A program made the translations under genes and the position numbers. The notes beneath the pieces are model-generated. The model had not been told where the DNA came from. It searched no databases and saw only the letters and a list, made by a program, of their open reading frames with translations. From positions 124,001-188,000 of the forward strand of contig JAIYAT010000035.1 in NCBI GenBank assembly GCA_027488905.1: a stretch of 64,000 nt of DNA, given 5' to 3'. This stretch comes from Bacteroidota bacterium. GTDB lineage: Bacteria > Bacteroidota > Bacteroidia > UKL13-3. Of this stretch, positions 17,105 through 27,426 are shown piece by piece (the first letter of the stretch is position 1; the number at the start of each line of letters is the position of its first letter).

Positions 17105-17984
17105 GTTTATCTGGCCCTTGTTGCAACATGTTAATATTTGGTTGTTAGCAGCTACCATTATCAGTATTTTGTTTTTCTTTTTTGCAATGCGCGTGAGGTT
17201 TGCTAAACACCCCTCTGTTAAGTCCTATTCACTGTTTTTTTACGCATTTATTTTCTACGCTATTGCAGCAATTTCTTTTGTAGTGCTAAATGCCATGAAT
17301 AGCTTTTTAAATATAAATGATGGGTTTTACAGCGAGGTATGGTGGTTTCTTCCAATAAACATTTTGGCAGCGATTACAGGATATTTAATAGCATTAATCA
17401 TTCATACCTCAGCGGTTAAAGTAGCAGAACCTTATACCTATAAACTGATGAACAGTTCGCTATTGATAATTTCCTTAGCCCTAATATTTACGCTTTTGGT
17501 TCAACCCATACAAACAACATTTGACCGTGTTTTAAGCTACAACACGCCACCGCCAAAGCCAAAATCAATTAATCTTGCAGCTGTAGAAGAAGTGCAAATA
17601 GATTCAGTATTTACAAGTGTTGAAGGCATCCCTTCCCAAATTTTTGATTCAATTCAAATTAGTTATTCCAATCAAAAACTTAAGTTTATAAATCCTGCCA
17701 ATGGATTTTCCTTTAATTCAAAATTGCTCATTCAGCCTATAGAACAAATTTATGTATTACCAATTACGTCTTTTAAATACCTTGCTGTGCTAGCATTAGC
17801 GCCTAGAATTCAAGCGCAATCAGAATTATTATTGATAGATAGCATGGGAACTTGCGTATTCAATCAATCTTATTCAAAGTATTTTAACGTAATAAGTTTG
17901 AACGCAAATAACAGTCAGTTGCAAATAAATGAGCGAAATTTAGAAGACAGTGTGCTGCTTGGATTAACCTATCAATTAAGGTAG
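17097..17984 (+). CDS. Hypothetical integral membrane protein
   Basis: I do not recognise this 295-residue protein. The first ~145 residues form four hydrophobic helices (IWLLAATIISILFFFFAMRV; LFFYAFIFYAIAAISFVVL; FLPINILAAITGYLIALII; SLLIISLALIFTLLV). The remaining ~150 residues look like an extracytoplasmic beta-rich domain. The start overlaps the M23 peptidase, so it is co-expressed and may be a partner of it. Its stop codon directly abuts the convergent hemW stop. Confidence 0.75.
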   Translation: MNRFIWPLLQHVNIWLLAATIISILFFFFAMRVRFAKHPSVKSYSLFFYAFIFYAIAAISFVVLNAMNSFLNINDGFYSEVWWFLPINILAAITGYLIALIIHTSAVKVAEPYTYKLMNSSLLIISLALIFTLLVQPIQTTFDRVLSYNTPPPKPKSINLAAVEEVQIDSVFTSVEGIPSQIFDSIQISYSNQKLKFINPANGFSFNSKLLIQPIEQIYVLPITSFKYLAVLALAPRIQAQSELLLIDSMGTCVFNQSYSKYFNVISLNANNSQLQINERNLEDSVLLGLTYQLR

Positions 17985-19115
17985 TTAATCAAGTTGAAAT
18001 AAGTCGGATGCAATGCCATCTGCATAAAAAAGTGCATTTTCTGCAATCTTGAGTTTATCTTCAACTAGTAGTAATTTTCCTTCCATAATTAATTTTTCTG
18101 CTTCATGCAGCAGTTTGTTTTTTCGATTTGAACCAAACCTTTGCGCGAGTAAATCTAAGTTAATACCCCAAACTGTTCGCAAGGAGGTCATAATATATTC
18201 ATTGAACTTGTTGGATTCTGTAAGAACTTCAGTTGTTAAAGGCAGCTCATTATTTTGTATTGCTTTAAGATATTGTGGGTTATTTGCGATGTTCCAACTT
18301 CTTTGGTTGCCATTAAAACTATGAGCAGCCGGCCCAACACCTAAATAATTTTCTCCCCTCCAATAGTTTGTATTATGGAGTGCTAGCTTTTCTGGTTTTG
18401 CAAAGTTGGAAATTTCATAATGTATATAGCCAGCTTTTAGCAACATTTCTCTTAAAATCTTAAACTGCACTTCTGCAATTTCTTCTTCAATTGGTGGAAT
18501 TTTGCCTTTTTCAATCGCATTGGCCATCGCAGTTTTGGGCTCAATGGTTAAACTATAAGCAGAAATGTGTTCAGGAGAATAACTAAGGGCAGTTGCAATG
18601 TTAGCAATCCAATCTTCATGTAACAAATTAGGTAGCCCATACATTAAGTCGAGGCTGATGGCATTAAATCCGTGTTTCTTAACTAAACCTAATGCATTTT
18701 TTGCTTGGCTAACATCATGTGCACGGTTCATCCAAGCAAGGTCTTGAGCCAAAAAACTTTGAATACCTAAACTTAATCGATTTATTGGTGTGCCTTTCAA
18801 ATATTCCAGGTATGCTTCCGTTATATCATCAGGATTTGCTTCTATGGTAAATTCCCTTAGCTGAGAAAGGTCGAAATGATTTTTTAAAGTATCTAAAATA
18901 ATTGAAAGTTCTTCTGGCAATAAAATACTAGGAGTTCCTCCACCAAAATAGATGCTTTCAATAATCTGACCTGATAATTCATGCTTCCTTAAAATTAATT
19001 CTTTTGATATTGCTTCGCACAAGCTTAATTTGTGATGTAAGGTGGTACTGAAGTGGAAATTACAATAGTAGCATGCCTTTTTACAAAACGGAATATGAAT
19101 ATAAATACCAGCCAT
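17985..19115 (-). CDS. hemW: Radical SAM heme chaperone HemW
   Basis: A 376-residue coproporphyrinogen-III-oxidase-like radical SAM protein. The cluster motif is PFCKKACYYCNFHFST (CxxxCxxC, residues about 10-17), followed by YFGGGTPSIL and the C-terminal HemW region (VWGINLDLLAQRFG). HemW proteins bind heme and deliver it to respiratory proteins; they are not the porphyrinogen oxidase. It converges head-on with the membrane protein gene, stop next to stop. Confidence 0.92.
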   Translation of the reverse strand: MAGIYIHIPFCKKACYYCNFHFSTTLHHKLSLCEAISKELILRKHELSGQIIESIYFGGGTPSILLPEELSIILDTLKNHFDLSQLREFTIEANPDDITEAYLEYLKGTPINRLSLGIQSFLAQDLAWMNRAHDVSQAKNALGLVKKHGFNAISLDLMYGLPNLLHEDWIANIATALSYSPEHISAYSLTIEPKTAMANAIEKGKIPPIEEEIAEVQFKILREMLLKAGYIHYEISNFAKPEKLALHNTNYWRGENYLGVGPAAHSFNGNQRSWNIANNPQYLKAIQNNELPLTTEVLTESNKFNEYIMTSLRTVWGINLDLLAQRFGSNRKNKLLHEAEKLIMEGKLLLVEDKLKIAENALFYADGIASDLFQLD

Positions 19116-19131
19116 AACTAAGTGCTAATTA

Positions 19132-20760
19132 ATGCTGCAAAATACTAAGATAAAATACCGCTTGTTGTTTAGTCGAATATTATTTGTTGTTTTAGTGTTT
19201 GTTTCAGCCATAATTAGTGATTCTTTTGCTCAAAATTCATTGGATACGCTGCAAAAGATGGATAAAAAATTACCTATTAATTTTCTGAATCTAAAAATCA
19301 TTTCAAATGATTCTTTTGCCAAATCAACCTTTACTAATGTTAAAAAGGCTGAAAATGCTAGTAAATTGAAGATAGCAATGGAAGGCGTGCTAACCCAAAT
19401 GGAACAAAATGGCTATCCATTTGCCAATTTTTATTTAGATTCAATGTTTGCGGATAATATTGGTTTGAACCTAAATATAAAATTCAACAGTGAGCAGCTC
19501 ATAACTTATGATAGCCTTGATATTGGAGGGACAGCTAGAATAACCAAAAGCTTTTTGCATAATTATCTTAACATAAAGGTAAATGATCCTTATAACGAAA
19601 AGCAAATCAAAAATTTAGAAGCTAGACTAAGTGAGTTGCCATATATAAAAGTAACTCGAGCACCCGGTGTTTACTTTTCTGGTAACAAGGCTAAACCTGT
19701 TTTATACTTAGAAAACAGAAAGGCAAGTTCATTTGATGGTATTATTGGTTTTGCTCCAAATAGTCAGCTTAATAATAAACTTGTTATAACTGGCGATCTA
19801 AATTTGAAGCTGTTAAATTTGGCAGGCAGTGGAAAGAATTTATCCTTATCCTTTAAAAGTTTTTTAAGTGGCTCACAAGATTTGCAAGCTCAATTCTTTT
19901 GGCCATTTTTTTTAAAAACAAAGCTTGGACTAGATTATTCATTTAAGTTATTAAGATTTGACAGTACGTATCTGGAAATATTTAATGATTTAGGATTTCA
20001 ATATTCAATAGGAGGGGGAAGTTATTTAAAGATGAACCTACAACAGCAGCAGGTTAATGTATTATCTCCAGATACGCAATATGTAAGGCAAACGGGCAAA
20101 CTACCCTTGTTTACAGACGTTAAAACCACCTATTATGGCTTAGGTGGAAAATTAATCAAGTTAGATTATGCACTTAATCCAAGGCGCGGTTATTTGTTGG
20201 AATTTGATTTTGCAACTGGATTAAAAAATATCATTGAAAACAACAGCCTAAAAGAAATAAAATTCAGCACAAGTGAGGGTGGAATTTATGATGTTTACGA
20301 TTCTATTCAGAAAAACACGATTCAATATAAATCTAATATTAATGCAGCATTTTATATTCCAATTGGGAAAAATTGGGTTTTAGCCAATCAATTGAAAACA
20401 GGTTGGGTGTATAATTCTCAGCTCTTTTTAAATGAACTTTACAGAATTGGTGGAATAAAAACTTTAAAAGGCTTTGATGAACAAAGCATATTTGCAAGTA
20501 CTTTTGCTATATTAAACATTGAAATGAAATATTTATTTCAACAAAATTCTGGATTCCTATTATTTGCGAACGGCGCTTATTATGAGAATAAAGCAAACCC
20601 TGCAAAAACCTCTGATTGGCCATATGGCATCGGAGCTGGTATGAATTTAGAAACTGGCGCTGGATTATTTACATTATACTATGCAGTTGGCAGCGAGAAA
20701 GGAAATCCACTTGCTTGGAGGTTTGCAAAAATACATTTTGGCTTATTGAACTTTTTTTAA
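19132..20760 (+). CDS. BamA/TamA-like outer membrane protein
   Basis: A 542-residue exported protein. The signal peptide ends near SDSFAQ (about residue 34). POTRA-like sequence follows (YDSLDIGGTARITKSFLHNYLNIKVNDPYNEKQIKNLEARLSELPYIKV), and then a C-terminal beta-barrel (surface antigen/Omp85 type) with RRGYLLEFDF and RIGGIKTLKGFDEQSIFAS, the latter being the conserved RGF-like lid motif. The C-terminal Phe is typical of barrels. It is smaller than BamA and probably assembles or exports specific clients. It heads the run through DUF4271 and hemD. Confidence 0.85.
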   Translation: MLQNTKIKYRLLFSRILFVVLVFVSAIISDSFAQNSLDTLQKMDKKLPINFLNLKIISNDSFAKSTFTNVKKAENASKLKIAMEGVLTQMEQNGYPFANFYLDSMFADNIGLNLNIKFNSEQLITYDSLDIGGTARITKSFLHNYLNIKVNDPYNEKQIKNLEARLSELPYIKVTRAPGVYFSGNKAKPVLYLENRKASSFDGIIGFAPNSQLNNKLVITGDLNLKLLNLAGSGKNLSLSFKSFLSGSQDLQAQFFWPFFLKTKLGLDYSFKLLRFDSTYLEIFNDLGFQYSIGGGSYLKMNLQQQQVNVLSPDTQYVRQTGKLPLFTDVKTTYYGLGGKLIKLDYALNPRRGYLLEFDFATGLKNIIENNSLKEIKFSTSEGGIYDVYDSIQKNTIQYKSNINAAFYIPIGKNWVLANQLKTGWVYNSQLFLNELYRIGGIKTLKGFDEQSIFASTFAILNIEMKYLFQQNSGFLLFANGAYYENKANPAKTSDWPYGIGAGMNLETGAGLFTLYYAVGSEKGNPLAWRFAKIHFGLLNFF

Positions 20761-20761
20761 T

Positions 20762-21688
20762 TTGAAAAACCTACTTTCACTTTTTACCTACTTACTTTTT
20801 GGACTTAACGCATTGTTGGCTCAAACAGCTACTGTATTGCAAAAAAGTGATAGCATAAAAATCCCTGTTCAAATTAAAATACCTGAAGGAACAAACTTTT
20901 TAGATAGCTTACGAAGGGATAATAACTTGCGTAAAATGTTCTTTCTTAATGAACAAATTAGTGGGGAAGAGGTTCAAATGAATGAGTCTGAAAAGACGCG
21001 CGATTTGCCTAGGTTAAAATCCATCAGATATAGGTTACCCAAGCGTGAGAATTGGAAATTTTGGATTTTAGTTGGTTCACTTTGTTTTATTTCCTTTATA
21101 AGAATTTCTAACATAAAGCGATTTGATGAACAGTTGATGACATCAATTGATTTTAATATTGATTTGAAATTTTCAAGTGAAAAAACAGGAAGTTATTTGT
21201 TTAATCATATTGCACTGTTTGCAAACTTTTTGCTTTCATTATCTCTTTTTTGGGTCACTTATATTGAGTACCATAGTTTAGAAGAAAATGTGCAATATTC
21301 TTTTAGGCTTTGGCAACAAGTTGGAATATTGTTAGTGCTTTATGCAGGTAAATTCATTATTGGCATTGTGGTTGGTTACATTTTTGAAATGGGTAAATAT
21401 GCTCAAGTATTTCTATATAACACCCTAGTTGTAAATAATTTTTTGGGTGTGTTGCTTGTTTTTTTTAACTTATTTTATATTTATATACCAACACCTGAAA
21501 CCCTTATGGTTGTTGAGTCTATTATTTTAATTTTGATTTTTATTGCTATCATTTTCCGAACCATTAAAAATGCATTAATGAGTTTGCAAGCAGGTAATGA
21601 ACAATTAATCTACATAATTTTATACCTTTGCAGCTTGGAAATTGTGCCTTGGCTAATTTTGTTAAAGTTGTTCATCAATGGCAGGTAG
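20762..21688 (+). CDS. DUF4271 domain-containing membrane protein
   Basis: A 308-residue protein with a signal peptide, a proline/charged linker and a DUF4271 membrane region of about six to seven helices (WKFWILVGSLCFISFIRISN through IILYLCSLEIVPWLILLKLF). The function is unknown; the gene is regularly found upstream of hemD in Bacteroidota. The frame starts at TTG one base after the preceding stop, and its end overlaps hemD by 11 bp, so the three genes are tightly coupled. Confidence 0.85.
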   Translation: MKNLLSLFTYLLFGLNALLAQTATVLQKSDSIKIPVQIKIPEGTNFLDSLRRDNNLRKMFFLNEQISGEEVQMNESEKTRDLPRLKSIRYRLPKRENWKFWILVGSLCFISFIRISNIKRFDEQLMTSIDFNIDLKFSSEKTGSYLFNHIALFANFLLSLSLFWVTYIEYHSLEENVQYSFRLWQQVGILLVLYAGKFIIGIVVGYIFEMGKYAQVFLYNTLVVNNFLGVLLVFFNLFYIYIPTPETLMVVESIILILIFIAIIFRTIKNALMSLQAGNEQLIYIILYLCSLEIVPWLILLKLFINGR

Positions 21689-22448
21689 TGTAAAAGCGTC
21701 GAAAATAAAAAGTATATTAATTTCTCAACCTCGTCCAGAGAGTGAGAAGTCACCTTGGTTTGAACTTGAAAGAAAGTACAAGCTTAAAATGGATTTTAGG
21801 CCTTTTATTCAGGTTGAACCTATTTCTGCAAAAGAATTTAGGCAACAAAGAATAAACATCTTAGACTATACAGCCATCATTTTAAATTCTAGAAATTCTG
21901 TTGACCATTTCTTTAGAATGTGCACTGAGATGAAGCAAGAAATGCCTGCAGAAATGAAATACTTTTGCGTAAATGAAAGTATTGCAAATTATCTTGCTAA
22001 ATACATACAAGTTAGAAAGCGTAAAATATTTGTTGGCAAGGGCACAGAAATGGAACTTTTCCCACTCTTCAAAAATCATTTAACAGAAAAATATCTTTTT
22101 GCATGTAGTGATTGGAGAAAGCAAGACATCGAAAAATTCATGAAGAAAAGTAAAATCGAGTTTAAAGAAGGATACTTTTATAAGATAAAATCTTCCGACT
22201 TAAGCGATTTAACTCATGTAAATTACGATATCATCGCATTTTTTAGTCCAGCAGATATTCGTTCACTTTTCGAGAATTTTCCAGAGTTCAAACAAAATAA
22301 AACATTGATAGCAGGGTTTGGAGCCACCACTATAAAAGCCATGATTGACGCGGGTTTGGTGGCAAATGTTCAAGCACCAACACCACAAACCCCATCTATG
22401 ATTATGGCCATCGATAAGCATATTGAAGCCCATAATAAAGGGATTTAA
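21678..22448 (+). CDS. hemD: Uroporphyrinogen-III synthase
   Basis: A 256-residue HemD-fold protein. Typical elements are SILISQPRPESEKSPWFELERKY, an internal YTAIILNSRNSVDHFF, YFCVNESIANYL and the end of the second lobe, DIIAFFSPADIRSLFENF with TTIKAMIDAG. It would cyclise hydroxymethylbilane in tetrapyrrole synthesis. The family is weakly conserved, and the call rests on the overall pattern and the neighbourhood. Confidence 0.88.
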   Translation: MAGSVKASKIKSILISQPRPESEKSPWFELERKYKLKMDFRPFIQVEPISAKEFRQQRINILDYTAIILNSRNSVDHFFRMCTEMKQEMPAEMKYFCVNESIANYLAKYIQVRKRKIFVGKGTEMELFPLFKNHLTEKYLFACSDWRKQDIEKFMKKSKIEFKEGYFYKIKSSDLSDLTHVNYDIIAFFSPADIRSLFENFPEFKQNKTLIAGFGATTIKAMIDAGLVANVQAPTPQTPSMIMAIDKHIEAHNKGI

Positions 22449-22559
22449 TGGGTGTCTAGTAATGTATAATTTTTCTTAAATTTTACACAAGGCTTCTTTT
22501 ATTGCTGATATTTTCTAAATTCGTAATTCAATACAACTAGAGAATTAACGAACTAAAGA

Positions 22560-23585
22560 ATGAAGATACCTTTTACAAAAATTATTTTTGCTACAGTTGT
22601 CCTCTTATCAGCTGTTACCTTAAAGGCTCAGCAAGACCCACATTACAGTCAATTTATGTATAATAAATTATTGTTCAATGCTGGTAATGCAGGGGCAACT
22701 GATGGGAAAATTTGCGTAAGTTTATTAAACCGTAACCAATGGGTTGGTTTTGGCGGAAAAACATATATAGGTGATGTGCCACAAGGAGATCCACCAAGAA
22801 ACCTAGTTGGTACTATTAATGCAAGCATTGGGAAAAGTCAAAAGCTTGGCGTTGGGGTAACCATTGTAAATGATGTGCTAGGATTTGAACAAAATTTAGT
22901 ATTTAGAGGTGCGTTAGCCTATCGTCAGCCCATTGGCACAGGTGGAAATCTTGGAATTGGTATTGGTGTTGGACAAATGCAAAGGTCTTTAGATGGAGAC
23001 AAATTGAAAGCAATTGATCCAACTGACCCTTTGGTGCCAAAAGGTGTTGTTAAAGGAACGGCCTTAGACCTTGATTTCGGTTTATATTATACTCAAGCTA
23101 ATTTGTTTGGTTTGGTTGATAATTTTTATGCTGGGCTTTCTGCCACACATTTAAACCAGAATACAATAACATATGAATGGGGAACTTCAACAGTTGGGGG
23201 AAGAGCAACAGTAGATTCTAAACTTCACTATTATTTTGTAACCGGTGCAGATTATGATTTAGGAAATGGTTTGGTATTGAACCCAAATGTGTTAGTGAAA
23301 AAAGATCCAGGAAAAATACAAGCAGATATCAATTGTATGGCAATATTGAACCAAAGTATCAAAGGTGGTTTAACATGGAGACCAATGGATGCAGTTGTTA
23401 TTTTGGCTGGCTATGAATTCCCTAAATTCCCTTTATTTGCTGGATATTCCTATGATTTAACCACAACTAAAATCCTTAATTACTCTTCAGGATCACATGA
23501 AATAGTATTAAGATATTGCTTTGGGGTTAAGATTCCAGAAAGGGATAAACCTATTAGATCTAGGGTTGGACCGAGGTTCATGTAA
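22560..23585 (+). CDS. PorP/SprF family T9SS outer membrane protein
   Basis: A 341-residue exported beta-barrel of the PorP/SprF family. A signal peptide (to about residue 23) precedes QQDPHYSQFMYNKLLFNAGNAGA, the diagnostic start of the mature protein, and the C-terminus is IVLRYCFGVKIPERDKPIRSRVGPRFM. PorP-type proteins serve in type IX secretion and, as SprF, in export of SprB-like adhesins. The gene lies 112 bp upstream of gldK, the standard arrangement. Confidence 0.93.
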   Translation: MKIPFTKIIFATVVLLSAVTLKAQQDPHYSQFMYNKLLFNAGNAGATDGKICVSLLNRNQWVGFGGKTYIGDVPQGDPPRNLVGTINASIGKSQKLGVGVTIVNDVLGFEQNLVFRGALAYRQPIGTGGNLGIGIGVGQMQRSLDGDKLKAIDPTDPLVPKGVVKGTALDLDFGLYYTQANLFGLVDNFYAGLSATHLNQNTITYEWGTSTVGGRATVDSKLHYYFVTGADYDLGNGLVLNPNVLVKKDPGKIQADINCMAILNQSIKGGLTWRPMDAVVILAGYEFPKFPLFAGYSYDLTTTKILNYSSGSHEIVLRYCFGVKIPERDKPIRSRVGPRFM

Positions 23586-23635
23586 TAATAATTTTTCAAA
23601 AAGTTCGTTTTTATACAAATAATTTATGGCAAAAC

Positions 23636-23665
23636 TTGGTTTATTCATATGAAATCATAATTTTG
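23636..23665 (+). promoter_or_regulatory. Promoter of gldKLMN
   Basis: A TTGG box (from 23636) and TAATTTTG (23658-23665) are separated by 19 bp and match the Bacteroidota -33/-7 promoter. The start of transcription would lie about 25 bp before the gldK ATG at 23698. This separates gldK from porP as its own transcription unit. Confidence 0.65.
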
Positions 23666-23697
23666 CCACATTAGCGTAACTAATATTTAACAATACG

Positions 23698-24984
23698 ATG
23701 AAGCAATTTAAGTGGTTTTTCTTCCTTTCGTTGGCTGTGGTTCTAGGAAGTTGCAGCAGTAACAATGGGGAATTAAATGGTGTTCCAGGGCGCAGCGCGT
23801 GGTTCCATCCGCAACCATTTGGTACAGTTTACATTCCTTCAGGAACAATTCATGTTGGTGCAAACGAACAAGATGTTCCTAATGCAATGATTGCACCTAA
23901 TAAGCAAATTACAGTAACAGCCTTTTACATGGATGATACTGAAATTACAAATAACGAATACCGTCAATTTGTAGATGAAATCTTGGATTCAATCGTGCGT
24001 GAAAAATTAGGAGACAAATTTTATGTTCCTTTGATTGACCCAATCACCGAAGAAGAGATGGAAGGTCATGCCATTGATTACAGATTAAAAATTGAAACCG
24101 AAGATTTAAAAAGCGGTGAAATCAATGATTTGTATTATCAAGGTAATGAAATTTACTACCGTACTAAGCAAATAGACGTTAGAAAACTCAAATATCGCTA
24201 CGACTATGTAGATTATAGAGCAGCTGCTTTGTTACATAAGCAAGATGCCTACAAGCATAGCAGAGCCGAATTCAAAAAAGAAGAGGTAGTAGAGGTTTAT
24301 CCTGATACACTAGTATTTATGCGTGATTTTACTTACGCTTATAATGAGCCAATTTCTACAATGTATTACTGGCATCCAAAATATGATGATTATCCAGTGG
24401 TAGGTGTAAATTGGAAGCAAGCGCGTGCATTCTGTCATTGGAGAACTTTCCATTTGAATGCTTCTTATGCTGAAAATGGCGAAAATTTGGTTACAGCATT
24501 TAGATTACCAACCGAATATGAGTGGGAATACGCAGCAAGAGGAGGAAGAGATCAAACAATGTATCCTTGGGGTGGACCTTATGTGCGCAATGCTAAAGGT
24601 TGTGCTTTAGCTAACTTTAAACCAGGTCGTGGTGATTACGGCGCGGATGGTGGAGTTTATCCAATTCGTGTAGCATCTTACTTCCCTAATGATTATGGTT
24701 TATATGACATGAGCGGTAATGTGGCAGAATGGACTATTTCAGCTTTTGCAGAGTCTGGTCACTTATTTTCACATGATTTAAACTCAGACTACCAGTATGA
24801 CGCTAAAGATGAGGATAAAGAAACTTTAAAAAGAAAAGTACTACGTGGAGGTTCATGGAAAGATATTGCACATTATATCAGCAATGGTTCTAGAACTTAT
24901 GAATATCAAGATAGCTGCAATTCTTACACTGGTTTCCGTTGTGTAATGAGTTATGTAGGTCGCTCTAACAGAGACAAAAAGTAA
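23698..24984 (+). CDS. gldK: T9SS/gliding lipoprotein GldK
   Basis: A 428-residue lipoprotein (signal ending VVLGSCSSN, Cys19) with an FGE-sulfatase-like (SUMF1) domain: GTVYIPSGTIHVGA, FYMDDTEITNNEYRQF, RLPTEYEWEYAARGG, YDMSGNVAEWT and VLRGGSWKD. GldK (PorK) forms, with GldN, the periplasmic ring of the type IX secretion machine beneath the outer membrane. First gene of the gldKLMN operon; 51 bp separate it from gldL. Confidence 0.96.
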   Translation: MKQFKWFFFLSLAVVLGSCSSNNGELNGVPGRSAWFHPQPFGTVYIPSGTIHVGANEQDVPNAMIAPNKQITVTAFYMDDTEITNNEYRQFVDEILDSIVREKLGDKFYVPLIDPITEEEMEGHAIDYRLKIETEDLKSGEINDLYYQGNEIYYRTKQIDVRKLKYRYDYVDYRAAALLHKQDAYKHSRAEFKKEEVVEVYPDTLVFMRDFTYAYNEPISTMYYWHPKYDDYPVVGVNWKQARAFCHWRTFHLNASYAENGENLVTAFRLPTEYEWEYAARGGRDQTMYPWGGPYVRNAKGCALANFKPGRGDYGADGGVYPIRVASYFPNDYGLYDMSGNVAEWTISAFAESGHLFSHDLNSDYQYDAKDEDKETLKRKVLRGGSWKDIAHYISNGSRTYEYQDSCNSYTGFRCVMSYVGRSNRDKK

Positions 24985-25035
24985 AAATCAATCAATCAAT
25001 ATCAACTAAACTAACTAAACTAAACAATCCTAACA

Positions 25036-25830
25036 ATGAAAAACAGTTTTATGGAAAGCAAAGGCTTTAAGTCTTTCATGGCTAAAGCGTATGGTATCGG
25101 AGCAGCAATCGTAATTATCGGTGCATTATTTAAAATTCTACATTGGCCAGGTGCTGATTTCATGTTGATGGTAGGTTTATTAACTGAGGCAGCAATTTTC
25201 TTTATTTCAGCTTTCGAACCACCTCATGCAGAACCAGATTGGACATTGGTATATCCTGAATTAGCTGGATTAGAGCCAAAAGAAAAGAAGTCTTCTGCTA
25301 ATAAAGGTTCAATCACGCAACAATTAGACAAAATGTTGGAAGATGCTAAAATCGGTCCTGATTTGATTAGCAGCTTAGGAAATGGCATGCGTACTTTAAG
25401 CGAAAACGTTACAAGTATGAAAGAACTTTCTACTGCTGCAGTAGCTACAGATAATTATACTAAAAATGTACAACAAGCTGCAGATTCTTTAACTGGAATT
25501 AACACATCTTACTCTAAAGCTGTTGTAGCAATGGAAGGCATTGTTAACGCTTCAGAAGGATCTCGTGAATACGGTGCACAAATTGAAAAAATGACTAAAA
25601 ATCTTTCTTCATTGAATTCAATTTACGAATTAGAAATCGCTGAATCTAACAATCATTTAAAATCTATTAATGAATTTGTGAATGGTTTATCTAAAGTAGT
25701 TAATACTTTAAATGAAACTTCATCAAATGCGGATCAATTTAAAGGAGAAATGGATAAACTAAACAAGAACATTTCTTCGTTAAACAGTGTATACGGCAAC
25801 ATGCTTGCTGCTATGAACGTTCGCAACTAA
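25036..25830 (+). CDS. gldL: T9SS/gliding motor protein GldL
   Basis: A 264-residue inner membrane protein. Two N-terminal helices (YGIGAAIVIIGALFKILHW and MLMVGLLTEAAIFFISAF) enclose the conserved KILHWPGAD and the membrane glutamate; a long cytoplasmic coiled-coil/repeat region of SLNS/NLSSLNSIY type follows. GldL and GldM form the proton-driven motor of type IX secretion and gliding. The repeats NLSSLNSIYE and NISSLNSVYG are internal duplications. Confidence 0.96.
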   Translation: MKNSFMESKGFKSFMAKAYGIGAAIVIIGALFKILHWPGADFMLMVGLLTEAAIFFISAFEPPHAEPDWTLVYPELAGLEPKEKKSSANKGSITQQLDKMLEDAKIGPDLISSLGNGMRTLSENVTSMKELSTAAVATDNYTKNVQQAADSLTGINTSYSKAVVAMEGIVNASEGSREYGAQIEKMTKNLSSLNSIYELEIAESNNHLKSINEFVNGLSKVVNTLNETSSNADQFKGEMDKLNKNISSLNSVYGNMLAAMNVRN

Positions 25831-25858
25831 TTTCAAATTCATTAAATTATTTTAAAAC

Positions 25859-27409
25859 ATGGCTGGTGGTAAATTAACAGTAAGACAAAAAATGATCAAT
25901 ATGATGTATTTAGTGCTAACAGCATTGTTGGCGCTAAATGTATCAGCAGAGATCTTAAAGTCTTTTCATATGGTGGAGGTGAGCATGGATAGTGCAGGCC
26001 GAAACATTGATGAAAAGAACAAAAATACAATGGCACAAATTGAGAAGTTTCATACAGATCTTCCCAATGATACCAAAGGTACTGAAGCCTACAACAAATC
26101 AATCGAGTTAAAGAAGATTGCAGCAGATGGGGTTAAGTATTTTCAAACACTAAAGGACGAATTAATCACCACCGCTGGTGGTCGTAAAGGTTCCGATGAG
26201 TTTCCAGAAGGAGACCCTAAAGAAGAATTGGCTCAAGCTAGTAATATTGAATTACATGCCAATTTAATGATTAATCAAGGAAAAGGTTCTGAAGTTAAGG
26301 CTAAAATTAATGAGCTTAGAACTAAAATGCTAGCTATTTTACCTGCAGATAAGCAAAAAATGGTAAAATCAGACCTTTTAACCGAAGACCCTAAAGGTGG
26401 ACAAACTTGGGAATCAGAAATGTTTGAACATACGCCTTTAGCAGCTGTTGTAGCGCTTATGGCTAAAACACAAAATGACATTAAAAACACTGAGTCTCAA
26501 ATATTAGACTTACTTAAAGGTTCATTAACTGATGATGTTCAAATTGTAACAGATTTTCAAGCACAAATTATACCTACAAGTGGAACTTATATTACATTAG
26601 GGAATAAATATGAAGCTGAAATTTTCTTAGCTGCGTCAAGTAGCAGAAGTGAAGCTGATATTACCGTTAATGGTTCTAAAATTACTTCAGAAAAGGGAAT
26701 TGGTAAATATACCATGACTGCAACAAGAGAAGGTATCAATAAGTTTAAGGCGGTTATTTCAACAGTAAATAGCAGTGGTCAAAAGAAAACTTATGAAAAA
26801 GAAGGTGAGTTTTTTGCCTTAGCGCCGATAGCAGTTATTTCTGCTACAAAAATGAATGCTGTATATATTGGTTTAGAAAATCCTATTGCCGTTTCAGTTC
26901 CAGGTGTTGGAGCAAATAAAGTAAATGTTTCTTGTACAGCAGGAGGTACTTTGAAAAAGAAAAAGGATGGAGAATTTGACTTATTAGTAGATGGTTCTCA
27001 ACGTACCATTACAATTACAGCATCAGTAGATGGAAAGACAATGGGAATAAAAGAATATCGTGTTCGTCAAGTTCCAAAGCCTACGATTATGTTAGGTTCT
27101 ATAGATGGGTCATCTCCAACAGTAACAATGGGTCAAATTAAATCTTCAAACTTTGTTTTGACTGTGTTAAAAGATTTTGTTTTTGAAGGAGTTAAATATA
27201 CACCAACTGATTGGAACTTAGTTTATAAACCTAAAAATGGTCAGGCCTCTGTAGAAAAAGGAAATAGTGAGCAATTGACGCCAAGAGCAAAATCTATGTT
27301 AAATTCTGCAAGACCTGGTGATCTTTATATCTTAATGGGTATTAAAGCTAAAGGACCTGCTGGTGTTGTGCCTGTGCCAGGGTCTTTAGCTGTGGAAATT
27401 AGAAATTAA
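25859..27409 (+). CDS. gldM: T9SS/gliding motor protein GldM
   Basis: A 516-residue protein with one N-terminal inner membrane helix (MMYLVLTALLALNVSAEIL) and a long periplasmic part of four domains that dimerises and contacts the GldK/N ring. Signature pieces are KLTVRQKMINMMYLVLTALLALNVS and IGLENPIAVSVPGV. Together with GldL it transmits motor force. It is followed 17 bp later by gldN. Confidence 0.96.
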   Translation: MAGGKLTVRQKMINMMYLVLTALLALNVSAEILKSFHMVEVSMDSAGRNIDEKNKNTMAQIEKFHTDLPNDTKGTEAYNKSIELKKIAADGVKYFQTLKDELITTAGGRKGSDEFPEGDPKEELAQASNIELHANLMINQGKGSEVKAKINELRTKMLAILPADKQKMVKSDLLTEDPKGGQTWESEMFEHTPLAAVVALMAKTQNDIKNTESQILDLLKGSLTDDVQIVTDFQAQIIPTSGTYITLGNKYEAEIFLAASSSRSEADITVNGSKITSEKGIGKYTMTATREGINKFKAVISTVNSSGQKKTYEKEGEFFALAPIAVISATKMNAVYIGLENPIAVSVPGVGANKVNVSCTAGGTLKKKKDGEFDLLVDGSQRTITITASVDGKTMGIKEYRVRQVPKPTIMLGSIDGSSPTVTMGQIKSSNFVLTVLKDFVFEGVKYTPTDWNLVYKPKNGQASVEKGNSEQLTPRAKSMLNSARPGDLYILMGIKAKGPAGVVPVPGSLAVEIRN

Positions 27410-27426
27410 TTGAAAATTTGTAAGCA